Assembly: GCA_049514335.1 (NCBI GenBank)
Contig: JBEKVE010000029.1
Span: 1 to 30,013, forward strand
Direction: 5' to 3'
Source of the DNA: JBEKVE01 sp049514335
Lineage (GTDB): Bacteria > Actinomycetota > Acidimicrobiia > Acidimicrobiales > UBA8190
DNA: 30,013 nt
Part shown: piece by piece, positions 7,778 to 15,117 of the stretch
How positions within the stretch are numbered: the stretch's first letter is position 1
Layout: each line of letters begins with the position of its first letter
The notes under the pieces: model-generated
The model's database searches: none
Told to the model about the DNA's origin: nothing
What the model saw: only the letters and a program-made list of their open reading frames with translations
Position numbers and translations under genes: made by a program

Positions 7778-8113
7778 TCATTCGGGTGATCGCGGTGTCA
7801 CAGACGCGTCGAGGTCCCAGCCTTCTTCGTCTTCACGTCGAGCGCTCCTGCGCCGGGAAGGCTCCCCGAGGCCGTCCGGGTCGTCCATCCCTCCGTCGAG
7901 GGACACAAGGTCCTCGGGGTCGTCGAGCTCCGCTCCGATCTCTTCGAGCTCACGCTCGTCGGCCTGAAGCGTGGGATCGAGCGACGGATCCCCCTCGACC
8001 TCCTCGATGAACGTGGGATCGAGCCGGGCGTTCTCGTCGAGTGCTTCGTCACCCTGCTCGAGGGCTTCCGCACCCAATGGCTCGTCGGGTGACCAATCAC
8101 TGCTCTGGCTCAT
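7778..8113 (-). CDS. Small, highly acidic, probably disordered protein
   Basis: 111 residues, no family recognised. About a third are Asp or Glu, with short repeats of the type LDPT (ARLDPTFIEE and SLDPTLQADE) and a single basic patch, PSRRRSARRE, near residue 90. There is no signal peptide or hydrophobic segment, so it should be cytoplasmic. Such proteins can be chaperone-like or nucleic-acid mimics, but nothing here decides that. The ATG at 8113 has GGAGACGAGG just upstream. Its partner is the HicA-like gene 15 bases downstream. Confidence 0.68.
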   Translation of the reverse strand: MSQSSDWSPDEPLGAEALEQGDEALDENARLDPTFIEEVEGDPSLDPTLQADERELEEIGAELDDPEDLVSLDGGMDDPDGLGEPSRRRSARREDEEGWDLDASVTPRSPE

Positions 8114-8142
8114 GGCCTCGTCTCCGTCCCTGTTGACCGAGC

Positions 8143-8148
8143 AGCGTA
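8143..8148 (-). promoter_or_regulatory. -10 element for the acidic/HicA-like gene pair
   Basis: The minus strand reads TACGCT. A start site near 8136 would leave a leader of about 22 bases that contains the GGAGACGAGG ribosome site before ATG 8113. Confidence 0.4.
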
Positions 8149-8224
8149 ATCGGAGGGTCTGTGCGCCGAGACTCAGCCGATGTTCGTCCTGGATTCCGGG
8201 GTTTGCAGGGGGGACAATGGGAAC

Positions 8225-8788
8225 GTGAAGCGGTGGGCTGCGACGGCGGTGGGCACGGTGATCGTGGTCGTGTTGGCCGCAGGCTGCGGTGGCGGCTCCC
8301 CGAGGGCGATCCCGCCGCCTGTCTCCTCGACCACATCGACGATGGCATCCTCGACGACGACCAGTCCGCCAACCAGTTCGTCGACGAGTCCGCCAACGAG
8401 TTCGCCCACCGTCACGAGCACGGAGCCGACGGCGCCGCTTCCCACCCTGACCGTCGGGAGCTGGACCGGACGGAATCCTGCTGCGATCTACTTCTCGGGG
8501 GACGCCGGGAACATCGCCACCGGTCTGACCTGGGCCGTGTGGAACCAGACCGAAGCGGTCGGCCATGGCACCCGTGAGGAGCTTGGCTGCGTGCCGGACT
8601 GCGCGCAGGGGACGGCGACGCCGTATCCGGTCACCCTCACGTTGGCCGACCCGGTTGGTGGGTCCTTCACTTCGATCCTCGAGCAGACAGCGGATGGCAA
8701 GGGGACGACCGAGACCTTCAGCGCGCCGCACCTGGCAGAAGGTGCCTGCACGACCAGCGATGAGAACAGCTGCGTGTTCGTGCAGTAG
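8225..8788 (+). CDS. Lipoprotein with Ser/Thr/Pro linker and small extracellular domain
   Basis: 187 residues from GTG 8225. The signal KRWAATAVGTVIVVVLAAGC ends in a lipobox with Cys21. It is followed by a linker of about 45 residues made almost only of Ser, Thr and Pro, then a compact domain of about 110 residues (VGSWTGRNPAAIYFSGDAGN, GTREELGCVPDCAQG, YPVTLTLADPVGG) with four cysteines that could form two disulfides. Proteins with this domain occur in mycobacteria and relatives without known function. The linker would hold the domain away from the membrane. GTG 8225 follows an AGGGGGG stretch. Starting further upstream (8180) would put non-signal residues before the hydrophobic core. DUF302 follows on the same strand. 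Confidence 0.75.
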   Translation: MKRWAATAVGTVIVVVLAAGCGGGSPRAIPPPVSSTTSTMASSTTTSPPTSSSTSPPTSSPTVTSTEPTAPLPTLTVGSWTGRNPAAIYFSGDAGNIATGLTWAVWNQTEAVGHGTREELGCVPDCAQGTATPYPVTLTLADPVGGSFTSILEQTADGKGTTETFSAPHLAEGACTTSDENSCVFVQ

Positions 8789-8858
8789 TCCCGACGGGCG
8801 TGATGCGTGGGAGGATCGAGGCTGACAGGCATTCCGGCCGAGGTTCGGAAGGAGCATC

Positions 8859-9284
8859 ATGCACAGTGCGGTGAACCCGGCCCCGGCCGGCGCGATGCCG
8901 GCGGAGGGCATGGCGCACAGGAAGAGCCCCTTTACCGTGGACGACACGGTCGAACGGTTGTCGGCGGCCATCGGTGCGGCGGGCGCCAGGGTGTTCGCCC
9001 TGATCGACCACAGCGGCGAAGCGCAGCGCGTGGGCTTGTCACTTCGCCCCACGAAGCTCGTGATGTTCGGCAACCCAGCGGCCGGCACGCCCGTGATGGT
9101 GGCGTCGCCGCTCGCAGCCATCGACCTGCCCTTGCACGTGCTCGTGTGGCAGGACGACGACGAGCAGGTGTGGATGAGCTACCTCACCGGGGAGGCGTTC
9201 GCCCGTCGCCACGGGCTGTCGGGTGAGCTGGTGGTGCCGCTGTCCGCCGTCGACAAGATCACGGGTCAGGTGGCGGCGCTGTAG
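8859..9284 (+). CDS. DUF302 domain protein
   Basis: 141 residues. After a 22-residue flexible start come SPFTVDDTVERLSAAIGAAGARVFALIDHSG, RPTKLVMFGNPAAGTPVM and IDLPLHVLVWQDDDEQVWMSY, the three blocks that define DUF302. The family has an alpha/beta fold of unknown biochemical role. There is no signal peptide, so it is probably cytoplasmic. The ATG at 8859 is well supported by GGAAGGAG. It lies 70 bases after the lipoprotein gene and converges with the hydrolase gene that ends at 9348. Confidence 0.88.
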   Translation: MHSAVNPAPAGAMPAEGMAHRKSPFTVDDTVERLSAAIGAAGARVFALIDHSGEAQRVGLSLRPTKLVMFGNPAAGTPVMVASPLAAIDLPLHVLVWQDDDEQVWMSYLTGEAFARRHGLSGELVVPLSAVDKITGQVAAL

Positions 9285-9347
9285 AGAAACACTGCACGGC
9301 TGTCGGGCCGCTTCCGGGTGCCGGCGCCGTCGAAGGGCGCTCGGGCC

Positions 9348-10421
9348 TCAGCGCACGATGTGCATGGGGTGCGCCGAGGCTGTGAGCCGCGTCGGCGTTC
9401 CCGGGTCCGCCACGGTGTGTCCGATGAGCTCGCGGCGGCGCTCGTCCACGGCGGCCACGAAGGCGCGGCCGCGGGGGAGGTGGCGCAGGATGTCGGCCTG
9501 TCCCTGGGGCCGGGGCAGCATCCACGAGTGGCCCCCCGGTACCCACAGCACGTCGATGCCGGTGAGGTCGGCGAACTCCCGAGCCGTGTCGGGGCTCACG
9601 ATCCGGTCGAAGCACCCCCATATGGGCAGCACCGGGATTCCGCCGTCGACGACACGCCGTACCCCGTCGCGCAGGTCGATCGCCATCAACATCGACCCGA
9701 CCGGCAAGGTGCGTCCCATGGACCGGAGGTTGCGCCGTGCGTCGGGCCACAGCCCGCGCAGCGTGGACGCCAGGCGCCGGCCGATGAACAGATCGGGGGC
9801 GTCGAGGATGGCCGCCAGCATCAGGTCGGCCACCCCCGCCATGTCGGGGAGCACCGGACCGAGGAGCGACACGAGGATTCCCCGCCGGTTCTTCCACCCC
9901 GGTGTGGCCGCTCCGTCGCGGTACACGATGCCCAGCACCCGCTCGGGGTGGTCGTCGGCGTACTGGATGGCGACGGCCCCGCCCATGGAGTGGCCCAGCA
10001 GCAGGGCCCGCTCCGCCCCGACGTGGTCGAGCAGGTGCCCCACCTGCTCGGCGATCTCCACGATGTTGACCCGTTCCCACGGCAGCGGGTCGCTGCCGGC
10101 GAAACCGGGGAGGCTCGGGTTGATGACCCGCCACCCGAAGCGCTCGGCCAGGTTGCAGCTCTCGCGCCAGTACATGCCGCCGCCGGCGAAGTACCCGTGC
10201 AGGTTGATGGCCCACACCGGCTCGCTCCCGGGCCCCTCGGGACCGTGGGCCCGGTTGTTGTCGGAGATGGCGTAGCGCAGGCGCCGGCCGTCGATGACGA
10301 GCTTGTGCGGCATCATCCGCACCGGCCGCCTCTGGCCCGTGTCCGGGCGGCCCGACACCCGGGGCCTCCCGGCCCCGTCTCCTTCGGCACCACGACGCGA
10401 GGGCAGGACGGGAACTTGCAT
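9348..10421 (-). CDS. Alpha/beta hydrolase
   Basis: 357 residues from ATG 10421. The oxyanion strand INLHGYFAGGG, the nucleophile elbow GHSMGG (Ser145), an acidic residue in PIWGCFDRIVSP and the histidine in WVPGGHSWML make a full Ser-Asp-His triad. The lid region between them is helical. The substrate is unknown: an ester or a lipid-derived compound is likely given the neighbouring nitronate monooxygenase and CoA-related genes. Two starts are possible. ATG 10421 has TAGGGT 12 bases upstream. ATG 10316 would remove 35 Arg/Gly/Pro-rich residues and has AGAGG about 11 bases upstream. Same strand as the nitronate monooxygenase, 68 bases downstream of it. Confidence 0.83.
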   Translation of the reverse strand: MQVPVLPSRRGAEGDGAGRPRVSGRPDTGQRRPVRMMPHKLVIDGRRLRYAISDNNRAHGPEGPGSEPVWAINLHGYFAGGGMYWRESCNLAERFGWRVINPSLPGFAGSDPLPWERVNIVEIAEQVGHLLDHVGAERALLLGHSMGGAVAIQYADDHPERVLGIVYRDGAATPGWKNRRGILVSLLGPVLPDMAGVADLMLAAILDAPDLFIGRRLASTLRGLWPDARRNLRSMGRTLPVGSMLMAIDLRDGVRRVVDGGIPVLPIWGCFDRIVSPDTAREFADLTGIDVLWVPGGHSWMLPRPQGQADILRHLPRGRAFVAAVDERRRELIGHTVADPGTPTRLTASAHPMHIVR

Positions 10422-10489
10422 GACGACGCAACGACCCTACCGCAGCGCCACCTGTTACTTGCGTGAGGTGGCCCACCCACCGCGCTGCG

Positions 10490-11458
10490 TCACACCGTCA
10501 CCGCCTGGGCTTTCGCCAGGGCCGCCTCGGCCTCGGAGACGAACCTCCGCACCAGCTCAGCAGCCGGAACCAGCTCGGTGATGGCCCCCACGCCCTGGCC
10601 CGAGGGGTAGCACTCGCGGGCCGGGTCCACGTCGGCGGTGCCGGCGTCGCCCCCGAGATGGAACGCGCCCTCGTTGATCGACTTGCCGAGCTGCGACGGG
10701 AAGCGCTCCAGCTCGTCGGGGTGCTGGTCGAAGTAGGCGGTGTAGGTGTTGGCGACCACGCGCATCGTCTTGCCCGAGTAGGCGCGGCTCACGGTGGTGC
10801 CGTCCTCGGCCGTGCGCAAGAGGGCCTCTTTGTACCCGGCCACGGACCGGGCTTCGGGCGTGGCGATGAAGCGCGTCCCGACCCACACGCCGTCCGCCCC
10901 GAGGCTGAGTGCCGCCGCCAGCCCCCGCCCGTCGTAGATGCCGCCCGCCGCCACCACCGGGACCTGCGCACCGACGGCGTCGACGATCTGCGGGACGAGC
11001 GGCATGGTGGCCACCTGCCCGGTGTGGCCGCCCGCCTCGGTCCCCTGGGCCACCACGACGTCGCACCCGGCGTCGACGGCCCGGCGGGCGTGGCCGACCT
11101 TGCCGCACATGTTGACCACGAGCACCCCGTGGCGGTGACACAGCTCCACCACCTCGACAGGGATTCCGAGCCCTGCGACGAACACCGTGGCCCCACCTTC
11201 GATCACCTTCTCCACCTGTCGCACCATGTCGCCCGGCATGGCGGTGAGCAGGTCGACACCGAAGGGCTTGTCGGTGATGGCCCGAACCTCGGCCATCTCC
11301 TGCACCATCATGTCCGTGGGCATCGTCGACGCCCCCAGGCACCCGAACCCGCCGGCGTCGGAGACCGCCGCCACCAGGCGGTGGTAGGACACCCCGCCCA
11401 TCCCGGCCAGCATGACGGGGTGCTCGATCCCGAGCAGTCGGGTGAGTCGGGTCTGCAT
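10490..11458 (-). CDS. Nitronate monooxygenase (2-nitropropane dioxygenase family)
   Basis: 322 residues, a normal length. TIM-barrel FMN protein: LLGIEHPVMLAGMGGVSYHRLVAAVSDAGGFG at the N-terminus, the KPFGVDLL strand, VVVAQGTEAGGHTG with the conserved catalytic-region His, and the FMN-phosphate loops VVAAGGIYDGRGLAAALSLGADGVWVGTRF. Family members oxidise alkyl nitronates with O2, although many are in fact flavin oxidoreductases of other substrates. The gene is cytoplasmic. The ATG at 11458 has the ribosome site AGGAGG six bases away. It is transcribed away from the GH31 gene across a 150-base divergent region. Confidence 0.9.
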   Translation of the reverse strand: MQTRLTRLLGIEHPVMLAGMGGVSYHRLVAAVSDAGGFGCLGASTMPTDMMVQEMAEVRAITDKPFGVDLLTAMPGDMVRQVEKVIEGGATVFVAGLGIPVEVVELCHRHGVLVVNMCGKVGHARRAVDAGCDVVVAQGTEAGGHTGQVATMPLVPQIVDAVGAQVPVVAAGGIYDGRGLAAALSLGADGVWVGTRFIATPEARSVAGYKEALLRTAEDGTTVSRAYSGKTMRVVANTYTAYFDQHPDELERFPSQLGKSINEGAFHLGGDAGTADVDPARECYPSGQGVGAITELVPAAELVRRFVSEAEAALAKAQAVTV

Positions 11459-11549
11459 GTCGCCTCCTGGCTCCGGCTCCGGCTGCGGGGCGGCACCCCG
11501 GAGGGCGGGGGCGCGACGGTGCAGGTCGGGGGGTGTTGCGTGGTCGGTC

Positions 11550-11555
11550 AGTCTA
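11550..11555 (-). promoter_or_regulatory. -10 element for nitronate monooxygenase
   Basis: The minus strand reads TAGACT, about 90 bases before the SD-preceded ATG 11458. It lies inside the divergent region shared with GH31. There is no obvious -35, so confidence is low. Confidence 0.3.
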
Positions 11556-11593
11556 AGAACGAGAGTTGGCGCCGCGCCACCGGGCCGGCAACG

Positions 11594-11599
11594 TAGCCT
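11594..11599 (+). promoter_or_regulatory. -10 element, leaderless start of GH31
   Basis: TAGCCT followed by eight bases and ATG 11608, with no ribosome site. This fits leaderless transcription and supports 11608 over an in-frame TTG at 11566. Confidence 0.42.
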
Positions 11600-11607
11600 C
11601 GCCCCTC

Positions 11608-14331
11608 ATGGTCGGCTCCCGAACGAGGCTCCGGCGCGCCGTGGCCCAGACCCGGGTCACGGCGCACGCTGTTCACCATCTCGGTGTGCGGACGGTGAGC
11701 CTCATCATCGCCAACTCGGCTCGACGGCAGATGCATGCCGTCGGGCGCCGTGGTGCCAACCGGTCGGTCGCCGATCCCATGAGCCCGGGCCGGCTGGTGC
11801 GCGCCGAGGTGTGGAACCCGCGTCCGGGCACGGCGCAATTCCTCTTCGAGCGCGGACAGCTCGAGGTGGCCTTCCTCGCCGACGACGTGGTGCGGACCTC
11901 GTGGGGCCCGGGCACCCTGCCGGTCCCCTACGCCCTCAGTGGGGAGCCCCCGTGGCCGGCCCCCGACGTGCAGGCCCATCCCATCGATGCGCTGCGCGCC
12001 GACGGGCCGTGGGTGATGCGCAGCGACTCGCTCGAAGTCACCGTGGCCCCCGACGGCTCGGTGCGCATGGCCCGCCCCGGCGGACCGCCGCTGTGGCGGG
12101 AGTCGCCACCGGCCCGCCGTGGCGCGGCGTGGCAGCAGTCCTTTGCCGTCCGGCCCGGGGAGCGCCTGAGCGGGCTGGGCGAGCAGGCCGGCGGGATCGA
12201 CCTGCGGGGGACCACGGTGCAGCTGTGGAACCGCGACCCGGGAGGGTCGTGGGGCCCGGGTGCGTCCCCGCTCTACCTGGGCATCCCCGTCATGGTGTCC
12301 ACCCATCCCGACGGCGACCTGCTCACGTTCTGGGAGAACTCCACCGACGCAACCCTCCGCCTCGCCGGCGCGTCGCCGGGAGGGGTCGAAACGAGAGGCT
12401 CGCCCGACGTGCCGGTCCGCCCCGACGCGCCCGAGGCGGACAGCACGGTCGTCGCCGCCGAGGCGCCCGGTGCCACGGCGGTGCCGGGCACGGCGGCGGT
12501 GGCGTTCGCCGGTGGTGTGCTGCGCCGCTACGTCGTGGCCGGACCGGTGCCGCACCTCCTCGACCGGTACACGGAGCTGACGGGGCGCCCTGCGCTGCCG
12601 CCACGGTGGGCGCTGGGCTACCACCAGAGCCGGTGGGGGTATCGCACCGAGGCGGACGTGCGCGGCGTCGTGGACGGCTACCGCACGCTCGAGCTCCCCC
12701 TGAGCGCGCTCCATCTCGACATCGACTACATGCGCGGCTTCCGCGTCTTCACCGTGGACACCGAGCGCTTCCCCGACCTCGGGCGGCTGGCCGCCTCGGT
12801 GGGGGAGCAGGGGGTGCGCCTCGTGACCATCGTGGATCCGGGGGTGAAGGTCGACCCCGGCTACGAGGTGTACCGCCAAGGACGGGATCAGCACCGGTTC
12901 TGCACCGACGAGCGTGGGCATCTCGTCGAAGGGGTGGTGTGGCCGGGTCGCAGCGTCTACCCCGACTTCACCGATCCCGCCGCCCGGTCGTGGTGGGCGG
13001 AGCAGTACCGCACGCTGACCGATGCCGGGGTGGAAGGTATCTGGCACGACATGAACGAACCCACGTCGATCGCCCTCAGGGGCGACCCCACCCTTCCGAC
13101 ATCGACCCGGCACCACTTCGACGGTCGCGGCGGGGACCACGGCGAGGGCCACAACCTCTACGGCCTGCTCATGAACCGCGCCGGCTACAACGGCCTGCGC
13201 GCCGCGCGCCCCGACAGCCGGCCCTTCATCGTGTCGCGCTCGGGATGGGCCGGCATGCAGCGCTACGCCTGGAACTGGACGGGCGACGCCGAGTCGACGT
13301 GGGCGTCGATGCGCCAGCAGATCGCCACCGTGGTGGGGCTGGGCCTGTCGGGGGTGCCGTACTCGGGCTCCGACATCGGCGGGTTCAGCGGCGTCCCCGA
13401 CGACGAGCTGTACCTGCGCTGGCTGCAGACGAGCGTGTGCATGCCCTTCTGCCGGACGCACTCGGTCCTGGGCGTGCCGCCGCGCGAGCCGTGGTGCTTC
13501 GAGGAGCCCACCCGCGCCGTGGTGACGGCGTGGATCAGGTTCCGCTACCGCCTGCTGCCCTACCTCTACACCCTGGCCCACCAGGCGGCCGAGAGCGGCG
13601 TGCCGCTCGTGCGCCCGCTGTGGTGGCCGGCCCCCGACGACGACACGGGGCTGGACCCCGCTCCCACCGGCACCGGTGGTCCCGATGTCGACGACGCCTT
13701 CTTCCTCGGCCCGTCGCTGCTGGTGGCCCCGGTCACCTCCGCCGGGGCGCGCCAGCGCACCGTGGCCCTCCCCGCCGGGCGGTTCGTGAGCCTGTGGGGC
13801 GACGAGGTGGTGGAACGACGGCAGGCGATGCTGTGTGCGGCACCGCTGGAGCGCATTCCTGTGCTGGCGCGGGTGGGATCCGTCGTCCCCCTGGACGACG
13901 GGTGGGCCGAACCGGGGGGGCCGTGTCGCCTCGACGGTGACGGCCCCTCCACCATGTCGGGCGGAACCGCCCCGTCGGCGCTCGCTCTCGACCACGGGCC
14001 GCGACGGCTCGCCTTTCACTGCTGGGCCGACGACCGGGGCGAGGCCGAGGGCCTCTGCATCGACGACGCCGGCGACGGGCACGGTCCACTGCGCCGTGAC
14101 CGGGTGCGCGTGCAGGGCATGGCCGCGGGGGAGACGGCCCGCGTGGCGTGGGAGCGCTCCGGCGAGTTCGCTCCCCCCACCTCCCTCCGGGTCGTGATGC
14201 ACGGCCTCGTGGCCGAACGCGCCAGCGCGGACGGGGTGTCGGTGCCCGTGACGGGCGGCATCGTCGAGTGCGGGCCCTTCTCCGAGCTCCTGCTCCACGG
14301 TCTTGCCCCGGCACCCGACCCCGGTCCGTGA
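11608..14331 (+). CDS. Glycoside hydrolase family 31 alpha-glucosidase
   Basis: 907 residues from ATG 11608. The order is an N-terminal beta-sandwich (about 75-390), a catalytic (beta/alpha)8 barrel (about 400-690) and C-terminal beta domains. Key motifs are PPRWALGYHQSRWGY, LHLDIDYMRGF, the nucleophile in GIWHDMNEPTS (Asp481), the acid/base in NWTGDAES (Asp560), and SGVPYSGSDIGGF. It hydrolyses alpha-glucosides from the non-reducing end; alpha-xylosidase activity cannot be excluded. No signal peptide is present, so it is probably cytoplasmic, perhaps acting on glycogen- or maltose-derived sugars. The first 60 or so residues are Arg-rich and lack family similarity, so the true start may be later (ATG 11779 is in frame). 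Its stop overlaps the GTG of the acetyltransferase gene. Confidence 0.92.
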   Translation: MVGSRTRLRRAVAQTRVTAHAVHHLGVRTVSLIIANSARRQMHAVGRRGANRSVADPMSPGRLVRAEVWNPRPGTAQFLFERGQLEVAFLADDVVRTSWGPGTLPVPYALSGEPPWPAPDVQAHPIDALRADGPWVMRSDSLEVTVAPDGSVRMARPGGPPLWRESPPARRGAAWQQSFAVRPGERLSGLGEQAGGIDLRGTTVQLWNRDPGGSWGPGASPLYLGIPVMVSTHPDGDLLTFWENSTDATLRLAGASPGGVETRGSPDVPVRPDAPEADSTVVAAEAPGATAVPGTAAVAFAGGVLRRYVVAGPVPHLLDRYTELTGRPALPPRWALGYHQSRWGYRTEADVRGVVDGYRTLELPLSALHLDIDYMRGFRVFTVDTERFPDLGRLAASVGEQGVRLVTIVDPGVKVDPGYEVYRQGRDQHRFCTDERGHLVEGVVWPGRSVYPDFTDPAARSWWAEQYRTLTDAGVEGIWHDMNEPTSIALRGDPTLPTSTRHHFDGRGGDHGEGHNLYGLLMNRAGYNGLRAARPDSRPFIVSRSGWAGMQRYAWNWTGDAESTWASMRQQIATVVGLGLSGVPYSGSDIGGFSGVPDDELYLRWLQTSVCMPFCRTHSVLGVPPREPWCFEEPTRAVVTAWIRFRYRLLPYLYTLAHQAAESGVPLVRPLWWPAPDDDTGLDPAPTGTGGPDVDDAFFLGPSLLVAPVTSAGARQRTVALPAGRFVSLWGDEVVERRQAMLCAAPLERIPVLARVGSVVPLDDGWAEPGGPCRLDGDGPSTMSGGTAPSALALDHGPRRLAFHCWADDRGEAEGLCIDDAGDGHGPLRRDRVRVQGMAAGETARVAWERSGEFAPPTSLRVVMHGLVAERASADGVSVPVTGGIVECGPFSELLLHGLAPAPDPGP

Positions 14332-14948
14332 AGATGGCCCGGCGCTTCTTCGCCCGTCGCCAGCCGGCCCCGGCGCGCCTGCTCGTCCCGCCCGAGCGGA
14401 TCGACGCCGGGCCCGTCGAGCTGCGCCGGCTCACGTCCGACGACGCCGCCGCCCTGTCCGAGGCGGCGCGCGCCAGCCTCGAGCATCTCCGCCCGTGGAT
14501 GCCGTGGGCGACGGTCCACGGCACGTCGGTGGAGACCCAGACCGCCCGTCTCTTCGGCCCGGCCGGTGTGTGGACGTCGGGGAGCGGCTACGAGTTCGGC
14601 ATCTTCCTCCCCGACGGCCGCATGGTGGGCGGGTGCGGCCTGCATCGCCGCATCGGCCCCGCCGCCCTCGAGATCGGCTACTGGGTGCACGTCGACCACG
14701 TCCGCCGGGGGTTCGCGTCGGCCGCCGCCGCCGCGCTCACCGACACCGGCTTTGCGCTGCGCGGCGTGGAGCGCATGGAGATCCACTGCGACGAGGCCAA
14801 CACGGCCAGCGCCGCGGTTCCCCGCACCCTCGGCTACCGCCTCGAGGCGCGGGTGGCGCACCCGCCCGAGGCGCCCGGTGAGACCGGCACCCGCCTGGTG
14901 TGGATCGTCTACCGACGGGAGTGGGAGACGAGGGCACGCCGCCTCTGA
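14328..14948 (+). CDS. GNAT-family N-acetyltransferase (RimJ/RimL-like)
   Basis: 206 residues from GTG 14328. IDAGPVELRRLTSDDAAALSEAARASLEHLRPWMPWA is the RimJ/RimL/SpeG-type N-terminus. GGCGLHRRIGPAALEIGYWVHVDHVRRGFASAAAAALTDTGFA is the acetyl-CoA-binding region with the pyrophosphate loop (HVRRGFAS). RMEIHCDEANTASAAVPRTLGYRLEA completes the fold. It should transfer an acetyl group from acetyl-CoA to an amino group on a protein or small molecule. The GTG overlaps the GH31 stop by four bases (GTGA), so translation is coupled; the ATG at 14334 is a near-equal alternative. The pairing with GH31 hints at an amino-sugar or ribosomal protein substrate, but nothing proves it. Confidence 0.88.
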   Translation: MKMARRFFARRQPAPARLLVPPERIDAGPVELRRLTSDDAAALSEAARASLEHLRPWMPWATVHGTSVETQTARLFGPAGVWTSGSGYEFGIFLPDGRMVGGCGLHRRIGPAALEIGYWVHVDHVRRGFASAAAAALTDTGFALRGVERMEIHCDEANTASAAVPRTLGYRLEARVAHPPEAPGETGTRLVWIVYRREWETRARRL

Positions 14949-15029
14949 CCGGGGGTGGTGGCACGCCTCCCGTCCAGGGCGGGCTTCCACCTACGTGCTT
15001 CCACCGATGCCACGGCGGGGGGCGACGCG

Positions 15030-15035
15030 TACCGT
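15030..15035 (+). promoter_or_regulatory. -10 element for the sigma factor gene
   Basis: TACCGT, about 82 bases before ATG 15118. A start near 15042 would give a leader of about 75 bases. No -35 of a known ECF type is recognised. Confidence 0.28.
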
Positions 15036-15117
15036 GAGCGTCGGTGGGACGAGCGGGCGGGCGCCAACGCGGGTTCCCTGGCGGGCCGGCGCCTCACGCC
15101 AGGCATGGTGGCGCGCC

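Noticed and set aside
9324..9341. GCGCC/GGCGC hairpin between the convergent DUF302 and hydrolase genes
   Set aside because: Only five pairs with a seven-base loop and no T-run; such stems are frequent by chance at this GC content.
11548..14298. Long open frame on the minus strand opposite GH31
   Set aside because: It is a shadow frame produced by the high GC content; its translation has no domain pattern while the plus-strand frame is a complete GH31 enzyme.
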